DNA of 64,000 bases from Arthrobacter sunyaminii (GTDB lineage Bacteria; Actinomycetota; Actinomycetes; Actinomycetales; Micrococcaceae): assembly GCF_018866305.1 (NCBI RefSeq), contig NZ_CP076456.1, positions 1,984,001 through 2,048,000 on the forward strand. Direction: 5' to 3'. Shown piece after piece: positions 25,516-34,437 of the stretch. Numbering within the stretch: position 1 is the stretch's first letter; each line of letters begins with the position of its first letter. A model generated the notes under the pieces. It was given only the letters and a program-made list of their open reading frames with translations, was not told where the DNA came from and ran no database searches. The position numbers and the translations under genes were made by a program.

Positions 25516-26362
25516 TGCCCACCCCCGCATTCGCCCGGTAGGCGTCGTCGTCTACGTCGAGATACCGGGCACGGAATTGCTGCCACGCTGGTGCTGATGT
25601 TGCGGCCTGTGCATATTCTCGCTGGAAAGCTTCGTCCCGCTCATAATCCGGCAGGCATGAGGTGAAGTGCGCGCCGCGGGGGAGCTCGACGACGTGATCC
25701 ACCATGGTGCGGTTCAGCAGCAGCGTGGACGGATGCGCGTCCCGGGTGAGCTCCGCCGTCGAAACCACGGCCTCCGCGCTCACCACGGTGCGCGACGCCG
25801 CCCGCGCGAACAGGTCGTCAAAGTACGGGTCCGGACCCAGGCACGCAGCGTTGCCGAATTCATCGGCGCGGTTCAGGTGCACCAGGGCCAGGTCAAGGTG
25901 AATCGCCGGCATGGCCACGAGCTCCTCACCGTCGTCGTAGGGCGAGATGACGGTGCGGATCTGCGGATTGCCCGCCAGGGCATCCGATCCCAGTCCGGAG
26001 CGCGTCACCTCGAAAGGAAGCCGGCGCCCGGCGGCACGAAGCCCGGAGACCAGCAGGGATTCGTCCAGTTCGACGACGTCGACGCCGCCCGCCTGCCGGG
26101 CCGCCGCGAAATGCGGCTCGACGGCTATGGAGTCCAGGGTGGCAAACCCAAACACCACGCGTTTGGCCTGCCCGGTGGCACAGAGCACCCCAACATCCGG
26201 ACCGCCGAAGCTGACAACGGTGAGGCCGCGCACGCCGGAACGGACCAGTGCGCGCACCAGGGCCATGGGCTTTCGCCGCGACCCCCAGCCGCCGATGCCG
26301 ATGGTCATTCCGTCGCTGAACAGCCCGGGGACGTCCTCAGCCCCGAGGACTTTGCTGCTCAC
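25508..26362 (-). CDS. ipdA: IpdA, alpha subunit of the ring-cleaving COCHEA-CoA hydrolase
   Basis: A 284-residue CoA-transferase-fold subunit. Conserved stretches are GMTIGIGGWGSRRKPMA, VVSFGGPDVGVL, GFATLDSIAVEP, an Asp-Glu pair at 100-101, GLGSDALAGNPQ and LGPDPYFDDLFARAA. It is the partner of IpdB, encoded immediately after it with overlap. Its ATG overlaps the stop of echA20 (ATGA). Compared with the other IpdA-like protein it lacks about four C-terminal residues and differs widely in the last third. Confidence 0.88.
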   Translation of the reverse strand: MSSKVLGAEDVPGLFSDGMTIGIGGWGSRRKPMALVRALVRSGVRGLTVVSFGGPDVGVLCATGQAKRVVFGFATLDSIAVEPHFAAARQAGGVDVVELDESLLVSGLRAAGRRLPFEVTRSGLGSDALAGNPQIRTVISPYDDGEELVAMPAIHLDLALVHLNRADEFGNAACLGPDPYFDDLFARAASRTVVSAEAVVSTAELTRDAHPSTLLLNRTMVDHVVELPRGAHFTSCLPDYERDEAFQREYAQAATSAPAWQQFRARYLDVDDDAYRANAGVGNA

Positions 26363-27117
26363 TCGGCGGAGGAGGGCGCCGTGGCGACGAAGTCGTCGCG
26401 CAGTTCATCGGCAACACCCCGAAGGTTGAGCTCAAAGGTGAAACCCTGTTCCCAGCGGTAGCTCTTCACCACGTCCACCGGGTCGATGCCGTTCAGGGCT
26501 TCCTTCGCGGCACGGATCACCCGGGTGTCCTTGGACGCGATTTCATCGGCAATGGCAAAGGCCGCTTCATCGAGTTGGTCGGCGGGAACCACCTGGGCAA
26601 CACTGCCGAATTCGGCCAGGCGCTGCGCAGTGATCGTGCGGCTGGTGAAGTAGAGCGTGCGCAGCAGGTGTGCCGGAACCAGGCGCGAAAGGTGGGTTGC
26701 CGCGCCAAGTGCGCCGCGGTCAACTTCGGGGACGCCAAAGTAGGCGTCCTCGGTGGCCACGATGACGTCGGCGCTTCCGGCCAGGCCCACTCCGCCTCCC
26801 AGGCAAAAGCCGTTGACCGCGGCGATGACGGGAACCGGGCACTCATAAATCGCTTTGAAAGCGAGATAGCAGCCCCGGTTTGCCGCGAGGATGGCATCGA
26901 ATCCCTCCGTTGCCTGCATTTCCTTGATGTCGACGCCCGCATTGAACCCGCGCCCTTCAGCCCGCAGGACCACCACGCGCGTGTCCGGATCCTCACCGGC
27001 CGCCTGAATTGCCTCGGCGACAGCGAACCACCCTGCAACGGGCAGCGCATTCACCGGGGGATAGCTCATTGTTACCGCACGCACGCCGTCGTGGTGCATC
27101 TTCGATGTAATTGACAT
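26359..27117 (-). CDS. echA20: EchA20, crotonase-family ring hydrolase
   Basis: A 252-residue crotonase-fold enzyme. Visible are RAEGRGFNAGVDIKEMQ, CLGGGVGLAGSADVIVATEDAYFGVPEVDRGALGAATHLSRLVP and a C-terminal helical region. EchA20 hydrolyses ring D of HIEC-CoA to give COCHEA-CoA, the IpdAB substrate. It is first in the operon echA20-ipdA-ipdB-ipdC, all overlapped by a few bases. A KstR2-like operator begins 10 bp before the ATG, so repression would directly block its transcription. Confidence 0.92.
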   Translation of the reverse strand: MSITSKMHHDGVRAVTMSYPPVNALPVAGWFAVAEAIQAAGEDPDTRVVVLRAEGRGFNAGVDIKEMQATEGFDAILAANRGCYLAFKAIYECPVPVIAAVNGFCLGGGVGLAGSADVIVATEDAYFGVPEVDRGALGAATHLSRLVPAHLLRTLYFTSRTITAQRLAEFGSVAQVVPADQLDEAAFAIADEIASKDTRVIRAAKEALNGIDPVDVVKSYRWEQGFTFELNLRGVADELRDDFVATAPSSAE

Positions 27118-27126
27118 CCTGTACCT

Positions 27127-27144
27127 ACCTAACGTTTGCTTGAT
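27127..27144. promoter_or_regulatory. KstR2-like operator, site 7
   Basis: ACCTAACGTTTGCTTGAT fits the cluster dyad. It lies directly before echA20 and is the first of two sites in this divergent promoter, 19 bp start-to-start from site 8, so both may bind on nearly the same face in a spaced array. Confidence 0.6.
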
Positions 27145-27145
27145 A

Positions 27146-27163
27146 CCCTAGCATTTGCTTGGT
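27146..27163. promoter_or_regulatory. KstR2-like operator, site 8
   Basis: CCCTAGCATTTGCTTGGT fits the cluster dyad and is separated from site 7 by one base. It lies 48 bp before the SDR start at 27212. Confidence 0.6.
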
Positions 27164-27211
27164 ACACGGTACACTCCAGGCACCGCAACAATCTCAAAGG
27201 AGAGCAAAGAC

Positions 27212-28117
27212 ATGACCGGCATCTGTGAAGGACGAGTCGCCATTGTGACCGGGGCAGGCCGCGGTCTGGGACGTGAACACGCCCTTGAACTCGCACGTCA
27301 GGGCGCCAAGGTTGTCGTCAATGACCTCGGCACCACCCTCAACGGCGTCCAGGAGGCCTCCGGCCCGGCCCACGACGTCGTTGCCCTGATCCGGGCCGAA
27401 GGCGGAGAAGCTGTGGCCAACGGTGCCGACGTCGCGGATTTCGAGCAGGCTGCCGGACTGGTTCGGCAGGCCATTGAGACTTTCGGCCGCTTGGATGTCC
27501 TGGTGAACAACGCCGGATTTGTGCGGGACCGCATGCTGGTGAACACCTCGGAAGAGGAATGGGACGCGGTCATCCGCGTGCACCTCAAGGGTCATTTTGC
27601 GCCGCTGCGCCACGCAGCCGAATACTGGCGCGGAGAGGCCAAGGCCGGACGGACGCCGGATGCCCGCGTCATCAACACCTCCTCCGGTGCAGGACTGCAG
27701 GGCAGTGTTGGGCAGGCGAGCTACTCGGCTGCAAAGGCCGGCATCGCCGGACTGACGCTCGTAGCCGCACACGAGCTGGGCCGTTACGGCGTCACCGTGA
27801 ACGCCATTGCCCCCTCAGCGCGGACCCGGATGACCGAAGGTGCGTTTGCCGAGGCGATGGCCGTTCCCGAAAGCGGTTTTGACGCGATGAACCCGGCGAA
27901 TGTTTCCCCCGTCGTGGCATGGCTTGCCAGCGGCTCTTCCGCGGCGGTCACCGGCCGCGTCATTGAGATTGAAGGCGGCCGGATCTGCATCGAAGAGGGC
28001 TGGAACCACGGTCCTGCAATCGATGCGGGCGAGCGCTGGGAGGCCGCGGCTGCCGGTGAAGCCATTGAAAAACTGCTTGTCGACGCCGCCCTGCCCGAAG
28101 GGGTGTACGGGGCATGA
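27212..28117 (+). CDS. MFE-2-type SDR, 3-hydroxyacyl-CoA dehydrogenase-like
   Basis: A 301-residue SDR. The start at 27212 follows AAAGGAGAG; an upstream ATG at 27155 would run through the operator. The pattern GRVAIVTGAGRGLGREHALELARQGAKVVVNDLG, NNAGFVRDRML, INTSSGAGLQGSVGQASYSAAKAGIAGLT and NAIAPSARTRMTE is that of the dehydrogenase half of peroxisomal-type multifunctional enzymes, as in Rv3548c of the mycobacterial cluster. It overlaps the MaoC hydratase gene (ATGA), so the two split enzymes together resemble a multifunctional beta-oxidation enzyme for the propionate side chain. Confidence 0.88.
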   Translation: MTGICEGRVAIVTGAGRGLGREHALELARQGAKVVVNDLGTTLNGVQEASGPAHDVVALIRAEGGEAVANGADVADFEQAAGLVRQAIETFGRLDVLVNNAGFVRDRMLVNTSEEEWDAVIRVHLKGHFAPLRHAAEYWRGEAKAGRTPDARVINTSSGAGLQGSVGQASYSAAKAGIAGLTLVAAHELGRYGVTVNAIAPSARTRMTEGAFAEAMAVPESGFDAMNPANVSPVVAWLASGSSAAVTGRVIEIEGGRICIEEGWNHGPAIDAGERWEAAAAGEAIEKLLVDAALPEGVYGA

Positions 28118-28944
28118 GCGCGCAGACGCGGGCCGAGGAAACCCCCACTCCGGATCGGCGCGAACCGGCGGCCGCGTGGGCAGGGCGCTTCCTGGGAGAG
28201 CGCACCCTTGGCTACTCCGAGACCGATGCGATCCTCTACGCCCTGGCGGTCGGCGCTCCCGCCAGTGAACTCGACCTTGTCTTTGAGGACCGGCTGCGCG
28301 TCCTTCCCTCATTCGGCCTGACCCTGGCCCAATGGGCACCCGACGTGCTGGCCGGGCAGGGCGCCTTCGACAACCGCGCTGTCCACGGTTCCCAGGAATT
28401 GACGGTCCTCAAGCCGCTCCCGCGCTCCGGCGAGCTCACGCTGACCGCCCGGGTGGGCGAGGTATGGGACAAGGGCTCGGCGGCCGTCTTCAATGTGCTC
28501 GTGGAGTGTGACTATTTTGTGGCCGTTTGGAGCATCTTCGCCCCGGGAACCGGCGGTTACGGCGGGGACCGAGGCCCCGGACGCACCCCGGCACCTCTCG
28601 GTGAGCCCGCCGGCACCGCAGGTTTTCAGTCCAGCCTCAACCAGGCCGCTCTGTACCGCCTCCTCGGGGACCGGCATCATATCCACATTGATCCGCAGGC
28701 TGCGCAGCGCATTGGCCAGGACCGTCCGATCCTGCACGGGCTTGCCTCACTGGCTGCGGCAACACTGCCGCTGGCAGGCATGGCCGGAGCCCACCCGGCG
28801 GACCTCGTCCAGCTGGCGGGCCGGTTTTCCGGCGTCGTCTTTCCCGGCGATGAGATGACCGTCCGGGCGTGGGACAACGGACGCTTCGACGCCCTGGTGG
28901 GGGACAAGTCCGTCATCAGCGATGGATTGGCGGTGTTCCGGTGA
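28114..28944 (+). CDS. MaoC-family double-hotdog enoyl-CoA hydratase
   Basis: A 276-residue protein. The C-terminal hotdog has the hydratase-2 motif YRLLGDRHHIHIDPQAA, in which Asp and His are catalytic. The N-terminal half is a degenerate hotdog with VHGSQELTVLKPLP, as in eukaryote-like double-hotdog hydratases used in steroid side-chain beta-oxidation. Coupling by ATGA to the preceding hydroxyacyl-CoA dehydrogenase supports a shared pathway step. It hydrates a trans-2-enoyl-CoA, probably the product of FadE30. Confidence 0.88.
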   Translation: MSAQTRAEETPTPDRREPAAAWAGRFLGERTLGYSETDAILYALAVGAPASELDLVFEDRLRVLPSFGLTLAQWAPDVLAGQGAFDNRAVHGSQELTVLKPLPRSGELTLTARVGEVWDKGSAAVFNVLVECDYFVAVWSIFAPGTGGYGGDRGPGRTPAPLGEPAGTAGFQSSLNQAALYRLLGDRHHIHIDPQAAQRIGQDRPILHGLASLAAATLPLAGMAGAHPADLVQLAGRFSGVVFPGDEMTVRAWDNGRFDALVGDKSVISDGLAVFR

Positions 28945-29098
28945 CGGTGAAGAGCCACGGAATAATCAAGGGGTATGACCCCGATCACAAAGAATTGGCC
29001 GGTCTGCGATACGATCGCGGCGACGTCTGCCGAACGGTGACTGAGGTCTCAAAGGCCTTCAACAAGGAGTCGTTGACGACGATGCGAGAGGGAAACTG

Positions 29099-29887
29099 AT
29101 GAAGATTATCGTTCTAATGAAAGAGGTTCCGGATACCTGGGGGGACCGCACCCTGAATCTGGAGACCGGCCTGCTGGACCGGGCCGGAAGCGAATTGGTG
29201 CTTGATGAGATCACCGAACGGGCACTCGAGGTTGCACTGACGCACCGCGACAGCCAGAAAGACGCCGAGGTGGTCCTGCTCGCCGTCGGCCCGTTAACAG
29301 TGCCTGCCAGCCTGCGCAAGGGACTGGCGATGGGAGCGGACCGCGCCGTCCATGTGCAGGACGACGCGTTGCTGGGCGCAGACATGACCCTCACTGCCGA
29401 GGTGCTCGCTGCAGCTGTCCGGCAGATCGGTTTTGATCTGGTCATCGCAGGCAACATTTCGACCGACGGCGGAGGCGGCGTTCTGCCGTCGATGATTGCC
29501 GAACTGCTCGGCGTCGCCGGCCTCACTTCCCTCAGCACCGTAGAGATCAGCGATTCCGCTGTTGCCGGGCGCAGGAATATTGAATCGGGAACGTTTGAAG
29601 TAAGTGCCGCACTTCCTGCGGTTATCTCGATCACGGAAGCACTTCCGGATGCCCGCTTCTCCAACTTCAAGGGCATCATGGCTGCGAAGAAGAAGCCGTT
29701 CGAAACTCGAACCCTCGCGGATCTGGGCGTGGCCCCCGATGAGTCCGCCTCGCGGTCCATCATCCTGGCTGTGGCCGAGCGCCCGGCACGCACGGCCGGC
29801 ATCAAGATTGAAGACGACGGCGACGCTGGCCAGCAGCTGGCCGATTTCCTCACCCAGAACCAACTCATCAAAGGACGCTCAGAATGA
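29099..29887 (+). CDS. etfB: Electron transfer flavoprotein beta subunit
   Basis: A 262-residue EtfB. It begins [13 protein letters not shown], has [13 protein letters not shown] and [31 protein letters not shown], and carries the family's AMP-binding region [25 protein letters not shown] accepts electrons from the acyl-CoA dehydrogenases encoded upstream. GAGAGGG lies before the ATG. About 150 bp separate it from the MaoC gene, and no KstR2-like dyad was seen there, so it may be expressed from its own promoter. It overlaps etfA by four bases. Confidence 0.95.
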   Translation: MKIIVLMKEVPDTWGDRTLNLETGLLDRAGSELVLDEITERALEVALTHRDSQKDAEVVLLAVGPLTVPASLRKGLAMGADRAVHVQDDALLGADMTLTAEVLAAAVRQIGFDLVIAGNISTDGGGGVLPSMIAELLGVAGLTSLSTVEISDSAVAGRRNIESGTFEVSAALPAVISITEALPDARFSNFKGIMAAKKKPFETRTLADLGVAPDESASRSIILAVAERPARTAGIKIEDDGDAGQQLADFLTQNQLIKGRSE

Positions 29888-30876
29888 CCGGCTACCCCAG
29901 TGACTCCGTACTCGTGCTTGTTGACGTTGCGCCGTCGGGCAAGCTCCGCTCCAGCGCAGCCGAAGTAATCGGTGCGGCTTCAGCGGTAGGCACGCCTGTT
30001 GTGCTTGCCGTAGCAGCCCCCGGAAGCGCAGACCTCATCGGTGCCGAACTGGCCGCTCTCGGTGCGGCACACGTCCTGGTTGCTGAATCCGACGAGCTGG
30101 CCACCGCCATGGTTTCCCCCGTGGTTGATGCGCTCAGTGCAGCGGCAGCCGCTGTCGCTCCCGAAGCCGTGCTGGTTTCCAACTCCATCCAGGCCCGTGA
30201 TGCCGCAGCACGCTTCGCAGCCCGTTCCGGTTCCGCACTGGCGGCGGATGCGGTTGGGGTTTCGCGTGACGAAGAGGGCATCGTTGCCCACCATTCGGTC
30301 TACGGCGGGGCCTACTCCGTGGATTCCGCGGCGACCACCGGAACCCTCGTGATCACGCTCCGGCAGGGTTCCTCCAGCGTGCGGGCCGAGGCGAAGGAAG
30401 CGAGCATCGAACTGCTTTCCGTCCAGGCATCCGGTGTGCCCGACGGCGTCATTTCCAGTTATGAGGAAACCGCCGTCGCTTCCGCCCGGCCGGAGCTGCG
30501 CGGTGCGGATGTAGTGGTTTCCGGAGGCCGCGGCCTGGGTTCCATTGAGAACTTTGCGCTGGTAGAGGAGCTGGCCGATGCACTGGGTGGGGCCATCGGT
30601 GCCTCGCGCGCTGCAGTGGACGCCGGCTACGTGCCGCAGACCTCGCAGGTTGGACAGACCGGGGTGACCGTTGCCCCGCAGCTTTACATTGCGCTCGGCA
30701 TCTCCGGTGCCATCCAGCACCGCGCCGGGATGCAAACCGCCAAAACCATCGTCGCGATCAATAAGGACGCGGATGCGCCCATCTTTGAGATTGCCGACTT
30801 TGGCGTGGTGGGGGATCTGTTCACTGTTGTGCCGCAGCTGGTGAAGGCCATCGAAGCGAAACGGGCGGCAGTTTGA
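29884..30876 (+). CDS. etfA: Electron transfer flavoprotein alpha subunit
   Basis: A 330-residue EtfA. The N-terminal domain begins [25 protein letters not shown]. The FAD-binding C-terminal domain has [50 protein letters not shown] and [49 protein letters not shown], all hallmarks of the family. Its stop overlaps a TTG start of the next gene (TTGA), tying ETF synthesis to a membrane cytochrome. Confidence 0.95.
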   Translation: MTGYPSDSVLVLVDVAPSGKLRSSAAEVIGAASAVGTPVVLAVAAPGSADLIGAELAALGAAHVLVAESDELATAMVSPVVDALSAAAAAVAPEAVLVSNSIQARDAAARFAARSGSALAADAVGVSRDEEGIVAHHSVYGGAYSVDSAATTGTLVITLRQGSSSVRAEAKEASIELLSVQASGVPDGVISSYEETAVASARPELRGADVVVSGGRGLGSIENFALVEELADALGGAIGASRAAVDAGYVPQTSQVGQTGVTVAPQLYIALGISGAIQHRAGMQTAKTIVAINKDADAPIFEIADFGVVGDLFTVVPQLVKAIEAKRAAV

Positions 30877-32342
30877 CAAGACAGGGCCTGCCCCGGACTC
30901 CCGGGGCGGGCCCGGCCACGGAACAGAGTGAAAAGCGGGCTGCACAGGAGCCCGCATCCAACGGGTCTGTGCCGGCCGCAGCCGCCAACGGGACGGTGCC
31001 GGATGAAGCGGCAGCCAACGGATCCGTCGCCAACGCCGGAGCTCCGGCGGCTGCAGCACCGCAGGCCAAGCCTGCCGGCCGTCGGCAGGGATTGCCGCGC
31101 CCCGGCGCTAATGCCCAGCCGGCTGGACCCGCTGCCCAGCCCGCTGCTGTCCAACCGGCAGCTCCGGAGGCGGCTGCAGCCAGTCCGGCTGTGAATGCTG
31201 CGGCTCCGGCCGCAACACCGGCTAAGCCCGGCCGGCGCCAGGGCATGCCGCGTCCGGCCGCCGGTACGTCGCCTGCGGCACCTGCAGCGGGCACAACCGC
31301 ACCTTCAGCAGCTTCATCTGAGGCAGCCGCACCGGCCCGCGGTACCCGCACCGGTTTGGCAGCTGGTGCCGCACCCGCAAAGGCTGCGGCACCTGCACAG
31401 GCCGCGGCGTCGACCACGGCACCCGCGCCCGCCAAGCCGTCGTCGAGCCCTGCCCCCGTGCGCAGCCGACTTGCCAAAGCGGGCATGGCGGCCGTGGGGC
31501 TTCTCGTCTTGTTTGGTGCGGCCGTGCTGCTGGCACGATGGCTGGTAACCCTCGAGTCAGTGCAGGGCTTCCTTGACCGTTACCCGGGGGAGAGCCACCT
31601 GCCGGACGGGGCACCCGTGGGGTTGCCGGCCTGGCTGGGATGGCAGCACTTCTTCAACGTTTTCCTCATGGTTTTGATCATCCGGTCAGGATGGCAGGTC
31701 CGCACCCAGCGCAAGCCGCCGGCATCGTGGACCCCGCGGCGGGGGAAAAACCCAAAGAAGATCAGCATCACCCTCTGGCTGCACCAGTCACTGGACCTTC
31801 TGTGGCTGGTCAACGGAGGCATCTTCATAGTGCTGCTCGCGGTGACCGGCCAGTGGATGCGGGTTGTTCCGACCAGCTGGGACGTGTTCCCGAACGCGCT
31901 CTCGGCGGGCCTTCAGTATCTTTCGCTGGATTGGCCCACCGAAAACGGCTGGGTCAACTACAACAGCCTGCAGGTTCTGGCCTACTTCGTCACGATCTTC
32001 ATCGCGGCTCCACTGGCTGCGCTGAGCGGGTACCGCATGTCCAACCTGTGGCCGGCCAAGGCCAAGGGGCTGAGCAAGGTGTATCCCGTTGAGGTGGCAC
32101 GGGCGATTCACTTCCCCGTGATGCTGTACTTCGTGGGGTTCATCATTGTGCACGTCGCACTGGTGCTGTCCACCGGTGCACTGCGGAATCTGAACCACAT
32201 GTACGGCGGCCAGGACGCGGTCAACTGGTTCGGGTTCTGGATGTTCTTTGCGTCGCTGCTGGTGATAGCCGGGGGTTGGTTCGCAGCCCGCCCCCTGGTT
32301 CTTGCACCCATCGCCTCCCTCTTCGGGAAGGTCGGACGCTAG
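30873..32342 (+). CDS. Cytochrome b561-type membrane protein with Ala/Pro tail and RQG(L/M)PR repeats, coupled to ETF
   Basis: A 489-residue protein. A TTG start overlaps the etfA stop (TTGA). Residues 1-200 are Ala/Pro-rich and predicted disordered, with RQGLPR at 3-8 and 71-76 and RQGMPR at 122-127. The remaining part has about six membrane helices, like cytochrome b/b6 or b561 domain proteins, with likely haem His residues in WQHFFN, WLHQSLD and [17 protein letters not shown]. The start is supported because the first repeat begins at residue 3. Coupling to etfBA suggests it passes ETF electrons to the quinone pool, in place of the usual ETF:quinone oxidoreductase. This is inference. Confidence 0.8.
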   Translation: MTRQGLPRTPGAGPATEQSEKRAAQEPASNGSVPAAAANGTVPDEAAANGSVANAGAPAAAAPQAKPAGRRQGLPRPGANAQPAGPAAQPAAVQPAAPEAAAASPAVNAAAPAATPAKPGRRQGMPRPAAGTSPAAPAAGTTAPSAASSEAAAPARGTRTGLAAGAAPAKAAAPAQAAASTTAPAPAKPSSSPAPVRSRLAKAGMAAVGLLVLFGAAVLLARWLVTLESVQGFLDRYPGESHLPDGAPVGLPAWLGWQHFFNVFLMVLIIRSGWQVRTQRKPPASWTPRRGKNPKKISITLWLHQSLDLLWLVNGGIFIVLLAVTGQWMRVVPTSWDVFPNALSAGLQYLSLDWPTENGWVNYNSLQVLAYFVTIFIAAPLAALSGYRMSNLWPAKAKGLSKVYPVEVARAIHFPVMLYFVGFIIVHVALVLSTGALRNLNHMYGGQDAVNWFGFWMFFASLLVIAGGWFAARPLVLAPIASLFGKVGR

Positions 32343-32375
32343 CTTCACGCAACCCGCAGAACAATCCATTAGGGG

Positions 32376-32424
32376 AAGACCTCCGGTCAGCGGCTGTACG
32401 GCCGCCGACCGGAGGTCTTGTTTT
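32376..32424. terminator. Bidirectional intrinsic terminator
   Basis: AAGACCTCCGGTC pairs perfectly with GACCGGAGGTCTT, followed by GTTTT. It separates the ETF-cytochrome operon from the convergent monooxygenase gene. Confidence 0.8.
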
Positions 32425-32447
32425 GCCCCGCCGGCGGAGCTGCGGGC

Positions 32448-34280
32448 TTACACCTTCTGAGGCTCCCCGACGGCCAGCACCTGGGAGATTTCTTCGGTCC
32501 GCCAGCGGTCGAGCAGGCGGTGGAAGGCCACCGGACCCGGCCCGAAGGAGAAGCTGACGGGCGGGGGATTCCCCTCGCGGTTGTAATAGCCCGGGGTGCA
32601 TTCGGCTTGGAACTTCCGGTTATCCAGCGACGTTTCCCGGATGGTCCGGCACCACGTATCTTCCGCTTCCGCCGTTGGCTCGATGAAGGCGGCTCCGGTC
32701 TCGCGCCCCTTGGCGATGACGGCTGCAATGTGGTTTGCCTGCTCCGCCAGGATGTGGACAAAGTTCACCGAGTTTGCGTTCTGTGCCGACCCCAGGTGGA
32801 ACAGGTTCGGGAAGCCGTGGGTGTAGAAGCCGTGCAGGGTTCGGGGTCCCCGGCTCCACGCTTCCAGCAGTGTTTGTCCGTCGCGTCCGGTTACCGGCAG
32901 GGCCCCCGAGGTCACCCCGGAGACACCGACGTTGAAGCCAGTGGCGAAGATGACGCAGTCCACCTCGTACTCTTTATCCCCCACCACAATGGACGTCTCG
33001 GTCATGCGGGTGATCCCGCCGGTGTCCGCAGTGTCCACCAGTGTGACGTTCGGAAGGTTGAAGGACTGCAGATAGGTATCGCTGAAGGTTGGCCGCTTGC
33101 ACATGTAGCGGTACCACGGCTTCAGCATCTGCGCTGTGGCGGGATCGTTCACCACCTCATCCACCCGGGCGCGAATCTGATTCATCTTGGCGAAGTCCAG
33201 CACTTCATCCTGCCGCTCCCGTTCCGCAGCGGAGACCGTCCGGTCCACGGCGCCGCTGATCATTTTGCGGTGCAGCTGCGGCACAGAGGTCCACCCGTCG
33301 CGGACCAGGTCCTGTTCCACCGGTTCTCCGGAGACCACGGCAAGGAAGTTCTCCATGCGCTCCTGCTGCCAGCCCGGGGTCAGTGATGCTGCCCAAGCAG
33401 GATCCGTGGGGCGGTTGTCCCTGACATCCACGGAGGACGGTGTGCGCTGGAAGACCAGGAGCTCCCCGGCGTCGCGGGCCACCATGGGCACCACCTGGAT
33501 GCCGGTTGCTCCGGTGCCAACCACGGCAACCTTCTTGTCCGCCAGTTTGTGCAGGTTGCCGAACTGATCTCCGCCGGTGTATCCGTAGTCCCACCGGCTG
33601 GTGTGGAAGGTGTGTCCCTTGAAGGAATCGACCCCGGGGATGCCCGGAAGCTTGGGCTGGGTGAGGGTCCCGGAAGAGGTGATCACGTGCCGGGCACGCA
33701 TCCGGTCTCCGCGGTCTGTTTCAACGCTCCATTCCAGGGCATCCGCGTCCCACGCCAGACTGGTGACCCGGGTATGAAAGAGGGCGTCGCGGTACAGGTT
33801 GAACTTTTCCGCAATTGCCACCGCGTGCCTGCGGATTTCCTCGCCGGGGGCGTACCGCTCACTGGGCATCGTGCCGACTTCCTCCAGCAGCGGCATGTAC
33901 ACATACGATTCAATGTCACAGCGTATTCCGGGGTAGCGGTTCCAGTACCAGGTTCCGCCGAAATCGCCCGCTTCATCCAGCATGCGGAGACTTTCGATTC
34001 CGGCCTGCCGCAGGCGCACGCCCGTGAGCAGTCCGCCGAATCCACCGCCGATCACCAGCACTTCAACGGCATCGTTCAACGGCGCCCGCTCGCGGCGCTC
34101 GGTGTACGGATCGGTGGCGTAGTAACCGAAAGTGCCGGTGGCCGGCTGGTACTGGGCGGCGCCGTCGGGCCTGATCCTCCGGTCGCGTTCGGCTTTGTAG
34201 CGTGCCCGCAGCGCGTCGACGTCCAAGCCTTTGCGCAGCAGTTCTTTTGAGACATCTTGGACAGGGTCATGCGTGCTCAT
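32448..34280 (-). CDS. Baeyer-Villiger flavin monooxygenase
   Basis: A protein of 610 residues from the ATG at 34280, which has AGGA seven bases upstream; an ATG at 34388 would run back through the operator. Two Rossmann motifs are seen, VIGGGFGGLLTG and VVGTGATGIQVVP. Between them is the BVMO fingerprint FKGHTFHTSRWD (FxGxxxHxxxW with Asp last). Length and the N-terminal extension resemble cyclopentadecanone and large-ketone or steroid BVMOs rather than small-ring enzymes. It inserts oxygen beside a ketone using NADPH and FAD. The divergent MarR gene probably controls it. A role in steroid or cyclic-ketone use is inferred from the neighbourhood. Confidence 0.88.
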   Translation of the reverse strand: MSTHDPVQDVSKELLRKGLDVDALRARYKAERDRRIRPDGAAQYQPATGTFGYYATDPYTERRERAPLNDAVEVLVIGGGFGGLLTGVRLRQAGIESLRMLDEAGDFGGTWYWNRYPGIRCDIESYVYMPLLEEVGTMPSERYAPGEEIRRHAVAIAEKFNLYRDALFHTRVTSLAWDADALEWSVETDRGDRMRARHVITSSGTLTQPKLPGIPGVDSFKGHTFHTSRWDYGYTGGDQFGNLHKLADKKVAVVGTGATGIQVVPMVARDAGELLVFQRTPSSVDVRDNRPTDPAWAASLTPGWQQERMENFLAVVSGEPVEQDLVRDGWTSVPQLHRKMISGAVDRTVSAAERERQDEVLDFAKMNQIRARVDEVVNDPATAQMLKPWYRYMCKRPTFSDTYLQSFNLPNVTLVDTADTGGITRMTETSIVVGDKEYEVDCVIFATGFNVGVSGVTSGALPVTGRDGQTLLEAWSRGPRTLHGFYTHGFPNLFHLGSAQNANSVNFVHILAEQANHIAAVIAKGRETGAAFIEPTAEAEDTWCRTIRETSLDNRKFQAECTPGYYNREGNPPPVSFSFGPGPVAFHRLLDRWRTEEISQVLAVGEPQKV

Positions 34281-34365
34281 CTGTAGTCCTAACGTTGCAT
34301 GAGAGCATTCCCGGCAGGGCCCCCAGCCCGTCGCCGGAACGCCGTGTGATAACAACCACGACAAA

Positions 34366-34388
34366 ATGGTTAGGACCACACTAACCAT
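34366..34388. promoter_or_regulatory. Perfect inverted repeat, likely MarR operator
   Basis: ATGGTTAG (34366-34373) and CTAACCAT (34381-34388) are perfect arms around seven bases. The site lies 50 bp before the MarR gene and 86 bp before the divergent BVMO gene, the usual layout for MarR-type repression of a divergent enzyme gene. Confidence 0.7.
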
Positions 34389-34437
34389 CTGGGCTGAACG
34401 TTTCCTGATTCGTCCAGCGGCGAACTACGGTGAGGAC

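Noticed and set aside
28945..29098. KstR2-like operator before etfB
   Set aside because: No match to the dyad with fewer than several mismatches was found, so ETF is left out of the predicted regulon.
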